Assembly: GCF_021049265.1 (NCBI RefSeq)
Contig: NZ_CP088018.1
Coordinates: forward strand, 682,001-746,000
DNA from: Ruania suaedae
GTDB lineage: Bacteria; Actinomycetota; Actinomycetes; Actinomycetales; Beutenbergiaceae
Length of the DNA stretch: 64,000 nucleotides
Reading direction: 5' to 3'
The notes under the pieces were generated by a model. It did not search any database. It saw only the letters and a program-made list of their open reading frames with translations, and was not told where the DNA came from. A program made the translations under genes and the position numbers. How positions within the stretch are numbered: position 1 is the first letter of the stretch; each line of letters starts with the position of its first letter. Shown here piece after piece: positions 40,738-48,968 of the stretch.

Positions 40738-43551
40738 ATGCGGGATCATCCCCGGCGGTCCGGTTCGAGGCGAGCGGCAGCAGCCGGCGTGATCCTTGCT
40801 CTCGTGGGCTCTCTGCTGACCGCTCTCGCGGTCCCCGCGTTCGCGGCGCCGGACCCGACGTCGGTGGAGTCCTACGCACCCGAGGGAACCGCGAACCTCG
40901 CCCCGGCCGGCCTCGTCACGGTGAGCAGCTCCCAGGGCGGCGCCTCGCCCGCCATCCTCAACGACGGCGCCTCGGGCCACCCGGAGCTGGGTGTCTGGGT
41001 CGCCGACGAGACCGGCGTCGACGCCGGTGGATGGGTCCAGCTCGACCTGCCGCGCGAGTCCGAGCTCTCCCGCGTCGTCGTCTTCCCGCGGGGCGACCCG
41101 GGGTTCTACGGCTTCTACTACCCGATCGACTTCACCGTCAGCGTGCTCGACGCCGAAGGGGAGACCGTCGCCGAGGAGCGCGTCGTCCACGACGACAGCC
41201 CGGAGGCGGTCGTCACCGAGCCCGATGTCGTCGACTTCGACGAGCCGGTCACCGGTGTCGCAGTCCGTATCGACGTGACGACCAGGCAGTCCCGGGAGGG
41301 CGGGATCCTGCAGTTCTCCGAGATCGCCGCCTTCGGTGTCGCGCAGGACGGGCCCGACTACCAGCCGGTCGGCACCGACAACCTCTCGGTGACCTCCTCG
41401 GTGATCGCCTCCTCCAGCTATGAGCAGCCGGGGGAGTCCTGGGCGGCACGCTTCGCCATCGACGGTGACACCGCACGGACCAGCGGGTGGAGCACCGACC
41501 CCTACGCGCGCGTCCAGGACCCGAGCACCAGCGCCAGCCTGCAGCTGCAGCTGCAGTGCGAGTCGGATCTGTCCCGCGTGGTCGTCTTCCCCCGGGAGAA
41601 GTCCTTCCCCCGCGACTACCGCATCCAGATCTCCGACGACGCCTCCACCTGGACGACCGTGGCCGAGAGCCTGGAGAACGCGCCGGACGAGTCCGAGCCG
41701 CAGGTCTTCGACCTGGCGGGCGAGCCCACGGCCCGCTACGTGCGGCTGTTCGTGGACACCCGCAACGGCCCCGCCGGCGTGGACGGCTACCTCGTCCAGC
41801 TCGCCGAGATCGCCGTCTACGGTCAGGGCGGGAGCTGCGTGAACCAGGTCAAGCCGGCGCTGCTGCTGGAGCCGGGAACCAGCGACGACACCTGGTTCGC
41901 CGACACCACCGAGGACGCGGCGTACGAGGTCTCCTCCTCGGCGCCGGAGGTCGCCACGGTCGCTGCCGATGGCACGATAACCGCGGTCGCGCCCGGTGAG
42001 GCGACCATCACCCTGACCACCGGCGAGACCACTCTGAGCGTGCCGGTCGAGGTGGCCGAGAACGTCGAACGCATCGGTGACGACTTCGCCATCACCGTCT
42101 TCTGGGCGCCGCTGCCCGAGTACGTCAACGACGAGCAGTACGACTACCTGGCCGACGCCGGGATCGACATCGTGCAGGCCTCGCAGCTGACCGCCACCCG
42201 GGAGGTCAACCTGGAGATGGCTCGCCTCTCGCACGAGCGCGGGATGCAGACCATCGTCCAGGACCAGGCCGCCACCGGGTCGTTCACCACCTGGTCGGAG
42301 CAGGAGGCGGGGGAGTGGGCACAGACCTACACCAACGTGCCCGGTGTGGGTGGCTTCTACCTCATCGACGAACCGGCGGACGCGACGCGGTACGCCACTG
42401 CGTTCAACGGGATCCGCGATGCGGCGCCGGAGTACTACCCCCACCTCAACTTCTTCCCGTACGGCTACTACGGGGGCGCCGACCAGAACGACGCGGCGAT
42501 GCGGGCCTGGCTGGACGCGACCGCGCCGCACGCGATCGACGAGCCCGACTACCTGATGTACGACCTCTATCCCTTCCTGATCGAGGGGACGAACTTCGAG
42601 GGCCTGTTCACCAACCTCGACACCGTGCGCGAGGTGGGCCTGGAGTACGACATCAAGACGGCCATGTACCTGCAGAGCGTGGGGATCCCGGGCGCCTACC
42701 GGCGCACCAACCCCACCGAGATCACCTACGAGGCGAACCTCGCCATGGCGTACGGGTACAAGCAGCTGTCCTACTTCACCTGGTGGACCCCGACCGATCG
42801 GGGCGAGCCGTTCACCGATGCGATCATGACGGCGGACGGTCAGCCGACCGACCTGTACGAGCCGGTCCAGGACCTGAACGCGCAGATCCATGCCCTCGGT
42901 CCGACCCTGATGCGCCTGGACGCGCAGGAGGTCTACCTCGCCGGCGCCACCTACGGGCAGCAGCCCGTGCCGGAGGACTTCTTCGTCCAGCCACAGAGCG
43001 AGGGCGATCTCGTGCTCTCGCACATGGTCGACCGGACCAACGAGGACGAGTACCTGTTCGTGGTCAACAACAGCTTCACCGACGGCCAGGACGCGGCCCT
43101 CGCCTTCGAGGATCCGGCCACCCGCCTGCAGGAGGTGAGCCGCGTCGACGGCTCGCTGGGTGAGATCGTCTCGGTCGCCGGTGACGGCGAGGGTGCGTCC
43201 GGTCTGCTGGAGCGGGAGCTGCAGCCGGGTGAGGGCGTGCTCTACCGGATCGCCACCGACGACCCGATCGACCCGGTGGACCCGGACCCGACCGACCCGC
43301 CGACCGAGGAGCCCACGGACGAGCCGACGGACGACCCGACTCCGGACCCGACCGAGGAGCCCACCGATCCGGCGGGCGAGGCGCCGACCGACGAGGAGAC
43401 CCCCGGCAGCAACGCCGGCGAGGGATCCGACGGCGGGCTGCCCGTCACGGGCGCGCAGGGCCCCTGGGCGCTGGTGGCCCTGGCCGCGATGGTCATGGCC
43501 GGGGGCGCGTTGCTGGTCCGCCGGGCGCGGGCTTGGCACCCAGCCGGGTGA
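40738..43551 (+). CDS. LPxTG surface protein with F5/8C domains and GH-like barrel
   Basis: Exported multidomain protein of 937 residues. A signal peptide (~1-37, ending PAFA-APD) leads to two F5/8 type C (discoidin) carbohydrate-binding domains (~50-205 and ~210-365), with HPELGVWVADET, WVQLDLP and ARFAIDGDTARTSGWSTDPYA. Next come a Big_2-like Ig domain (~375-445) and a glycosidase-like TIM barrel (~450-760), with FYLIDEPADATRYATAF and YDLYPF; its Glu-containing strand LIDEP is a candidate active site. A small domain, Pro/Asp/Thr repeats (TDPPTEEPTDEPTD) and LPVTG at residue 901 follow, with membrane helix and Arg tail. Sortase should anchor it to peptidoglycan. The glycan target is unknown. 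Confidence 0.82.
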   Translation: MRDHPRRSGSRRAAAAGVILALVGSLLTALAVPAFAAPDPTSVESYAPEGTANLAPAGLVTVSSSQGGASPAILNDGASGHPELGVWVADETGVDAGGWVQLDLPRESELSRVVVFPRGDPGFYGFYYPIDFTVSVLDAEGETVAEERVVHDDSPEAVVTEPDVVDFDEPVTGVAVRIDVTTRQSREGGILQFSEIAAFGVAQDGPDYQPVGTDNLSVTSSVIASSSYEQPGESWAARFAIDGDTARTSGWSTDPYARVQDPSTSASLQLQLQCESDLSRVVVFPREKSFPRDYRIQISDDASTWTTVAESLENAPDESEPQVFDLAGEPTARYVRLFVDTRNGPAGVDGYLVQLAEIAVYGQGGSCVNQVKPALLLEPGTSDDTWFADTTEDAAYEVSSSAPEVATVAADGTITAVAPGEATITLTTGETTLSVPVEVAENVERIGDDFAITVFWAPLPEYVNDEQYDYLADAGIDIVQASQLTATREVNLEMARLSHERGMQTIVQDQAATGSFTTWSEQEAGEWAQTYTNVPGVGGFYLIDEPADATRYATAFNGIRDAAPEYYPHLNFFPYGYYGGADQNDAAMRAWLDATAPHAIDEPDYLMYDLYPFLIEGTNFEGLFTNLDTVREVGLEYDIKTAMYLQSVGIPGAYRRTNPTEITYEANLAMAYGYKQLSYFTWWTPTDRGEPFTDAIMTADGQPTDLYEPVQDLNAQIHALGPTLMRLDAQEVYLAGATYGQQPVPEDFFVQPQSEGDLVLSHMVDRTNEDEYLFVVNNSFTDGQDAALAFEDPATRLQEVSRVDGSLGEIVSVAGDGEGASGLLERELQPGEGVLYRIATDDPIDPVDPDPTDPPTEEPTDEPTDDPTPDPTEEPTDPAGEAPTDEETPGSNAGEGSDGGLPVTGAQGPWALVALAAMVMAGGALLVRRARAWHPAG

Positions 43552-44440
43552 CAGCCTCCTGGGCCCGGCGCGCGTGCTCGCGTGAGCGCGCCGGGTCGTG
43601 CCAGGAGACGAGCAGGTAGAGCAGGTCGGCCGCGAAGACCTGGGTGTGGGAGGCGGTGAGCTGGCCCAGGTCGCGGTAGTCGTCCGGTGGTGCGGTCCGG
43701 ATGAGGAGGTCGGCCAGCTCGGCGAGCGGGGAGCGATGGTCGCTGGTGATCGCGATCGTCGCCGCCCCGGCCTCGCGCGCCATGGTCAGCATCTCGATGG
43801 TCTGCGAGGTCACGCCCGAGTTCGAGACCCCGACGGCCACCGCCGACGCGTCCAGGCAGGCCGCGCTCATCACGCCCATGTGCAGGTCGGACCAGCCGCG
43901 GGCGTTGATGCCGACCTGGAACAGGCGCTCCACGAGGCCCCCGGCCACCGACCCCGACCCGCCGACCCCGTAGACGTCCACCCGGGAGCTCTCGGCGATC
44001 AGCCGGGCGGCCTCCCGGACGTGACGCAGGTCGATCAGGTCCGCGGAGGCCTGCAGCGCCTGGACGTGGGTGGACAGGAAGGTGCGCAGCAGCTCCTTGT
44101 CCTCCATGTCGGGATGAACCATCGCCCCCGGCTCACCGGCGAGGCCGTCCTGAGCCACCGATCGCCCGACGTCGGCCGCGGCACCGACGCGCAGCTGCAG
44201 GTACCCGCCGTAGCCCAGCACCTTGCAGAACCGGCTCAGGGTCGGTGGGGAGACGCCGGCGCGGGCCGCCAGGCCCGAGCTCGAGAGGTTGATCGGCAGC
44301 TCCGGGTTCTCGAGCAGCAACGTGGCGAGGCTGGCCATACCACGGCTCAGGCGCGGTCGGGCGGCCTGCAGCCGTGCCCGCAGTCCGAAGTCGGCCGGGA
44401 AGGTGGATGTGTCGTCGTCAGAACCCTGTGGAATCCCCAT
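43493..44440 (-). CDS. RpiR/MurR-family transcriptional regulator
   Basis: Regulator of 315 residues. The N-terminal HTH_6 domain (~28-105) contains ASLATLLLENPELPINLSSSGLAARAGVSPPTLSRFCKVLGYGGY. The C-terminal SIS sugar-phosphate domain (~150-280) has VDVYGVGGSGSVAGGLVERLF and AVGVSNSGVTSQTIEML. It is convergent with the LPxTG gene and the two 3' ends overlap by 59 bp. A palindrome TGAAA-N5-TTTCA lies 20 bp upstream of its ATG. A phosphorylated sugar is the likely ligand. ATG 44440 gives the canonical N-terminus; upstream frame has no match. Confidence 0.88.
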   Translation of the reverse strand: MGIPQGSDDDTSTFPADFGLRARLQAARPRLSRGMASLATLLLENPELPINLSSSGLAARAGVSPPTLSRFCKVLGYGGYLQLRVGAAADVGRSVAQDGLAGEPGAMVHPDMEDKELLRTFLSTHVQALQASADLIDLRHVREAARLIAESSRVDVYGVGGSGSVAGGLVERLFQVGINARGWSDLHMGVMSAACLDASAVAVGVSNSGVTSQTIEMLTMAREAGAATIAITSDHRSPLAELADLLIRTAPPDDYRDLGQLTASHTQVFAADLLYLLVSWHDPARSREHARRAQEAVTRLGAKPAPGGPATRPRP

Positions 44441-44460
44441 TCTCGAAAGTTTTCCATTCC

Positions 44461-44475
44461 TGAAAGGGATTTTCA
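44461..44475. promoter_or_regulatory. Operator-like palindrome TGAAA-N5-TTTCA (site 2)
   Basis: TGAAAGGGATTTTCA lies 20 bp ahead of the rpiR ATG, on the promoter side. It has the same arms as the site at 40636-40650 and a different spacer (GGGAT versus TACGC). A second imperfect GAAA/TTTC pair (44444-44453) is nearer the start codon. Autoregulation is inferred. Confidence 0.6.
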
Positions 44476-44511
44476 ACAACCGCCGTGGCCCCGTCCGGCT
44501 CCGCGGCCGGG

Positions 44512-45597
44512 TCAGCCCTCCTCGACCAGCAGAGGGCGCCCGAGGACCTGGGCGAGCTCCTCCGCCGCGAGGGTGAGGGGGGCCGACGAGTCCGGGGCGT
44601 CGAACCAGTGAACACGAATCACGTCCGCGTTGACTGTCCAGGTTCCCTGCACGCGTCCGCCGACGAGAACGAGGTTCGAGCCGCGGGTCGCGGCCTGGCG
44701 ATGCGCGGCGGGCACGATATGGGTATCGGAGGTGCCGGCGCCGAGAACCCACTGATCCGCACCGGGCAGGAGCACGATCCGGTCGGACGCCTCGGCACCG
44801 GTGATCGCTTCCGCGTCCTCGGCCACGCACAGCGCCTCCTCACCGCCGACCGTGATCGTGGCCACGCCGGCGTCCGGGCTCGTGAGCCAGGTCTCGATGC
44901 GTCGTCGGCCGGCACTGAGACCCTCCCCGAGCCAGTAGTGGAGCCTGTCCCGCGTCGCGGGCCCGTAGGCGGCGAGGTAGGCCCGGATGGCCAGCGGGCC
45001 GGCCTCATCGAGCTCTACGAGACCGGTCCAACCGGGAAGTGACTCCAGCAGCTGGAACCTCAGCACGCCGTCGGACGGGCGCAGGCACAGGTCGCCCTGC
45101 CAGCCGAACGGTTTGAGCAGGGTGTGGGACGTGCTCGTGAACCCCTCCGCCAGGTGTCGATAGGCGGGATCGGCAGTGACGGCGGCCGCCAGCTCCTGCT
45201 GAGTGAGCGGGCCCTCAGCCAACGCCTCGCGCACCGTCGCTCGCAGCCGGGGCCAGTCCTCGGGCTCGAGACGATAGTGCTCGCGCCAGCTGGAGCGTTC
45301 CCATTGCCGGCCGGCACAGCGCAGCGACAGGTGGATCGACGCCGAGGCCGGGGTCATCACGTGCGTCGTTCCACGGAACGCATAGGTGGCGATGAGGCGT
45401 TGCTGGGCCAAGGCCGCGGCCGGGTCGCCGTGCGCCGGCTGCGCCAGGCGGAGTCCGATCGCGGTTGCCGCGTCTCCCGACCAGGACGGCACAGCGATCA
45501 GCCGGTCAACGACCGCCTCGACGCTCCCGGCGCGCTCCTCGCCGAGGTAGTGCCGTCGCAGTCGCCAACCGAGCGCGGCGGCCCAGGTCGTGGCCAT
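44512..45597 (-). CDS. Winged-helix DNA-binding (AlkZ-like) protein
   Basis: Protein of 361 residues of the HTH_42 family, which includes the DNA crosslink glycosylases AlkZ and YcaQ. Typical blocks are VDRLIAVPSWSGDAATAIGLRL, FRGTTHVMTPASASIHL, GPLTQQELAAAV and LLPGADQWVLGAGTSDTHIVP. Where the active glycosylases have a QxQ or QxD motif (normally V-Q-A-Q-D), this protein reads VPSWSGD, so the known catalytic pair is absent. DNA binding without glycosylase activity is the cautious reading. Start ATG 45597 follows TAGGCT (45604-45609 on the complement) by six bases. Confidence 0.75.
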   Translation of the reverse strand: MATTWAAALGWRLRRHYLGEERAGSVEAVVDRLIAVPSWSGDAATAIGLRLAQPAHGDPAAALAQQRLIATYAFRGTTHVMTPASASIHLSLRCAGRQWERSSWREHYRLEPEDWPRLRATVREALAEGPLTQQELAAAVTADPAYRHLAEGFTSTSHTLLKPFGWQGDLCLRPSDGVLRFQLLESLPGWTGLVELDEAGPLAIRAYLAAYGPATRDRLHYWLGEGLSAGRRRIETWLTSPDAGVATITVGGEEALCVAEDAEAITGAEASDRIVLLPGADQWVLGAGTSDTHIVPAAHRQAATRGSNLVLVGGRVQGTWTVNADVIRVHWFDAPDSSAPLTLAAEELAQVLGRPLLVEEG

Positions 45598-45694
45598 GCG
45601 GCGAGCCTATCGCCGGACCCGTGGCGGTGACATGCGGGCTGACCTGAGCCATCCCGGAGTGTGCGCCGCGGTCGCGCCCCGCTACCGTGAGCTC

Positions 45695-46621
45695 ATGGCC
45701 GAGGACGCCGTCGAGCTCTCCGTGGGCGAGCGCACTGTGCGCATCTCCCACCCGGACCGGGTGATGTTCCCCGCCCGCGGGGAGACCAAGCTCGACCTCG
45801 CGCACTACTACTGCGCCGTCGCCGAGGGCATCACCCGCGCCCTGCGTGAGCGCCCCTGCATGCTGCACCGTTACCCCACCGGGGTGAGCGGGGAGAAGGT
45901 GCACCAGAAGCGGTTGCCGCACGGGGCGCCGTCGTGGGTGGAGACGGTGCCCATCTACTTCCCGCGCTTCCAGCGCACGGTGCCCGAGCTCTGCGTCACC
46001 GAGCCGGCGGCGGTGATCTGGGCGGTGCAGATGGGCACGGTGGAGCTGCACCCCTGGAACTCCCGGCGCGGCCACGTCGAGGAGCCGGACGAGTGGCGCA
46101 TCGATCTCGACCCGATGCCGGACTGTCCCTTCGACCGGGTGCGCCGGACCGCCCACGTGGTCCACGAGATCCTCGACGAGCTCGGCATCACCGGCTACCC
46201 CAAGACCTCCGGTGGGTCCGGCCTGCACGTCTACGTACGCATCGAGCCCCGATGGGGCTTCGAGCAGGTCAGGACGGCGGCCCTCGCCTTCGCCCGGGAG
46301 GTCGCCCGCCGTGCGCCGTCGGAGGTGACCACGGCCTGGTGGCGCAAGGACCGGGACCCGGCGGCGGTGTTCGTGGACTACAACCAGAACTCCCGCGATC
46401 ACACCATCGCGGCGGCCTACTCCGTGCGCGGCAACCGCGAGGCGACCGTGTCCACCCCGATCGGCTGGGACGAGATCGACGACGTCGAGCCCCGCGAGCT
46501 CACCCTGGCCACCGTGCCGGAGCGGTTCGCGCGGCTGGGCGATCTGCACGCCGGCATCGACAATGTGGCGTACTCGATCGAGACGCTGCTGGAGTGGGCC
46601 GAGCGGGACGAGCAGTCCTGA
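45695..46621 (+). CDS. LigD-type primase-polymerase domain protein
   Basis: Stand-alone polymerase domain of 308 residues, of the archaeo-eukaryotic primase type used in bacterial non-homologous end joining. Landmarks: ISHPDRVMFP at the start, EKVHQKRLP, the catalytic Asp pair in WRIDLDPMPDC, and SGGSGLHVYVRI, DRDPAAVFVDYNQNSRDHTIAAAYSVRGNREATVSTPI. No ligase or nuclease domain follows and no Ku gene is in the window, so partners must be elsewhere. Start ATG 45695 follows TACCGT by six bases; the longer frame to 45590 is discarded. A primase/gap-filling role in end joining is expected. Confidence 0.88.
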   Translation: MAEDAVELSVGERTVRISHPDRVMFPARGETKLDLAHYYCAVAEGITRALRERPCMLHRYPTGVSGEKVHQKRLPHGAPSWVETVPIYFPRFQRTVPELCVTEPAAVIWAVQMGTVELHPWNSRRGHVEEPDEWRIDLDPMPDCPFDRVRRTAHVVHEILDELGITGYPKTSGGSGLHVYVRIEPRWGFEQVRTAALAFAREVARRAPSEVTTAWWRKDRDPAAVFVDYNQNSRDHTIAAAYSVRGNREATVSTPIGWDEIDDVEPRELTLATVPERFARLGDLHAGIDNVAYSIETLLEWAERDEQS

Positions 46622-46659
46622 CACACGCTCGTCATCCGTGCCCGGATACTGTGTCGATC

Positions 46660-46692
46660 ATGCGTGTTGATCTCCGGGCGCCTGCACTGTGA
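46660..46692 (+). CDS. Ten-residue leader peptide overlapping the transporter start
   Basis: A tiny ORF, MRVDLRAPAL and a stop, begins seven bases after TACTGT (46647-46652), so its message would start at the ATG. Its TGA stop overlaps the GTG start of the following transporter (GTGA). The arrangement predicts that translation of the short ORF delivers ribosomes to the transporter gene. This is seen in sequence; translation itself is not proven. Confidence 0.5.
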   Translation: MRVDLRAPAL

Positions 46693-47651
46693 GCCGCCTC
46701 CGCAGGATCTGGTCGGCCATCGACCCGTTCGTCCTGCTCATCCTCGCCGCGCTCGTCCTCGGGCTGGTGCTGCCGCTCCCCGAGCCCGCGCTCGACGCCG
46801 TCACGACGGTCGGCGACGTCGCGATCATCCTGCTCTTCGGGGTCTACGGGATGCGGCTGCGCACCACCGAGGTGCTGGGCTCGCTGCGCAACTGGCGGCT
46901 GCAGGGCGGCATCCTGGCCTCGACCTACCTGATCTTCCCGGCACTGGGGCTGCTGCTCTCCTGGGCCGTCACGCCACTGGTCGGGGCGGCGCTCGCGGCC
47001 GGGCTGCTCTACCTGAGCCTGCTGCCCTCCACCGTGCAGTCCTCGGTGGCCTTCGTCTCCATCGCCCGGGGCAACGTGGCCGGGGCGATCAGCGCGGCCA
47101 CGATCTCCAACGTGGTGGGGATGGTGGCCACGCCGCTGCTGGTGCTGTGGCTGATGGGGGCCTCCGGAGCCGCCGGCATGGGAGGGTTGCGCTCGGTGCT
47201 GCTGCAGCTGCTGCTGCCGTTCGTGGTCGGCCAGCTCCTGCAGCCGTTCCTCGGGGACTGGGTGCGCGCCCACCGGCCCATCACCCTGGTGCTCGACCGG
47301 GCGACCATCACCCTGCTGGTGCTCGGTGCCGTGGCCTCGGCCACGGCCGACGGCGTCTGGCAGGAGGTCTCCGCCGTCATGCTGGTGGCCCTGCTCGGGG
47401 TGAGCGGACTCCTGCTGGCCGTACTGCTGGCGATCACGTGGTGGGGCGGCAAGGGGCTGGGCCTGGACGTCCCGGACCGGATCGCGCTGCTGATGGCCGG
47501 GTCGAAGAAGTCCCTCGCGACCGGGCTGCCGATGGCGCTGGTGCTCTTCCCGGCCGCGGCTGCTGCCACCATCGCGGTCCCGGTGATCATCTTCCACCAG
47601 CTCCAGCTCGTGGTGTGCGCGGGCCTCGCCCGGCGCCTGGCCGCCCGCTGA
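46689..47651 (+). CDS. SBF-like (bile acid:sodium symporter family) transporter
   Basis: Membrane protein of 320 residues with about ten helices, SBF_like type. Blocks: IDPFVLLILAALVLGLVLPLPEP, LLFGVYGMRLRTTEVL, STVQSSVAFVSIARGNVAGAISAATISN, and AGSKKSLATGLPMALVLFP. These are the conserved re-entrant and crossing motifs (NV-AGAI-SN and GSKKS-GLP). Substrates in bacteria range from pantoate to organic anions; unknown here. GTG 46689 overlaps the leader peptide stop. It is convergent with the FtsX-like gene. Confidence 0.88.
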   Translation: MSRLRRIWSAIDPFVLLILAALVLGLVLPLPEPALDAVTTVGDVAIILLFGVYGMRLRTTEVLGSLRNWRLQGGILASTYLIFPALGLLLSWAVTPLVGAALAAGLLYLSLLPSTVQSSVAFVSIARGNVAGAISAATISNVVGMVATPLLVLWLMGASGAAGMGGLRSVLLQLLLPFVVGQLLQPFLGDWVRAHRPITLVLDRATITLLVLGAVASATADGVWQEVSAVMLVALLGVSGLLLAVLLAITWWGGKGLGLDVPDRIALLMAGSKKSLATGLPMALVLFPAAAAATIAVPVIIFHQLQLVVCAGLARRLAAR

Positions 47652-47663
47652 TCGGCGCGGCGC

Positions 47664-48968
47664 TCACACGAGCACTATGCGCACCACCCGCCCGGCGGCC
47701 ACGGCGCCGAGGAGGACCAGTGCGCAGGCGCCGGCCACGCTCAGCGCGAACTGGATCAGCACGGGAACCGAGGACAGGAACGCGAAGCCGAGTGCCGGGA
47801 GCATGAACACCAGGGCGCTGGCAGTGGCCAGACCCACGGCTGCGGCGAGCGGGATGACCGTCTCCTGCAGCCGGGCGGTGGTCAGCACCTTGCGATCCGT
47901 GCCCGCCAGCCGCGGCGCCCGGTACTCACCGGCCTGGTCGATCACCCGCCCTGCCTGCATCACGCCGGTGGAGACGGCGGCCACCAGGCCGGCGATGGCG
48001 AGGGTGAGGAATCCGCCGGTCGACATATCGCGGCTGAACTGGTCCTGCTGGTCGCCGAACATGGCGGCGACGGCCGTCATCCCGGCGATGAATGTCGCCA
48101 GTGCCACCCCGCCGACGCTGCGCCACGCGGTCTGCGGGGAGTCGATGATGCGACGGGCCGCGATCAGCGTGGCAGGCGTGCGGGCGCGCCAGGCAGCGAA
48201 GCGCCCGATCAGCCCCATGACCCACGGCCCGAGCAGGTTCATCATCGCGAACCCGCCGACGACGAGCGTCACCATCACGCCCAGCCCGGCCAGGCCGCTG
48301 CCCCAGAGGGCTGCGAAGGCGAGGCCGAAGACGACCAGCGGCACCACCCGGGACCAGTGCAGCGGGCTCGGCGAGGTCCGTGCGGCCACCCCGAGCGGGG
48401 TGATCGCGACCTTGCGCAGGCTGGCGCCCGCGGAGAACAGCGCGACCGATCCGACGACGCCGATCACTGCGAGCAGGACCCACCAGGGCGGCACGAGCTC
48501 GCCGTAGCTGAACGGGTCGCCCTGGAAGGAGACCGGCAGCACCAGTGGGATCAGGGCGAACGTGCCCGCGGTCCCGATCAGCGCACCCAGCAGGGCCTGA
48601 CCGGTGGCGTCGAGAATGGTCAGCAGCGAGACCTGACCGGTGGTGGCGCCGGCCAGTCGCAGAGCTGCCAGCCGTTCGTCGCGGCGGGCCACCGCCAGGC
48701 GCGCTGCCGCACCGCCGAGGGTGACCAGCGGCACCATGAGCAGGGCCGAGGCGGTAGCGGCGAGGATGATGTAGAGCCCGTCATCCTCCGGCCCCACCTG
48801 GTTCTGGCCGCGATCGATGAAGGCGAACAGGCCACCGAGCACGACTCCGGCGACCGCCGTCGTCACGGCGAACGCGAGCACCGCCAGAGCCGCGGTGAGC
48901 CGCTGGGGGTCTCCGGCGCCGGCGGAGCGGCGGCGCAGCAGCAGCCAGAGGTCGAATGCGGCCCTCAT
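47664..48968 (-). CDS. FtsX-like ABC permease
   Basis: ABC export permease of 434 residues. It has an N-terminal helix (~25-52), an external domain, two blocks of three helices (around 60-215 and 260-434), and the sequence ARRDERLAALRLAGATTGQVSLL of FtsX permeases. The second half repeats IDQAGEYRAPRLAGTDRKV, so it is the double-length actinobacterial type. ATG 48968 overlaps the ATPase stop by four bases (ATGA), making it a coupled pair. Substrate unknown, probably a lipid or antimicrobial peptide. Confidence 0.82.
   Translation of the reverse strand: MRAAFDLWLLLRRRSAGAGDPQRLTAALAVLAFAVTTAVAGVVLGGLFAFIDRGQNQVGPEDDGLYIILAATASALLMVPLVTLGGAAARLAVARRDERLAALRLAGATTGQVSLLTILDATGQALLGALIGTAGTFALIPLVLPVSFQGDPFSYGELVPPWWVLLAVIGVVGSVALFSAGASLRKVAITPLGVAARTSPSPLHWSRVVPLVVFGLAFAALWGSGLAGLGVMVTLVVGGFAMMNLLGPWVMGLIGRFAAWRARTPATLIAARRIIDSPQTAWRSVGGVALATFIAGMTAVAAMFGDQQDQFSRDMSTGGFLTLAIAGLVAAVSTGVMQAGRVIDQAGEYRAPRLAGTDRKVLTTARLQETVIPLAAAVGLATASALVFMLPALGFAFLSSVPVLIQFALSVAGACALVLLGAVAAGRVVRIVLV

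Noticed and set aside
40648-43539. A 963-codon minus-strand frame opposite the LPxTG gene
   Set aside because: It is a shadow: Val/Gly/Arg-rich without recognisable structure, whereas the plus frame has signal peptide, domains and sorting motif.
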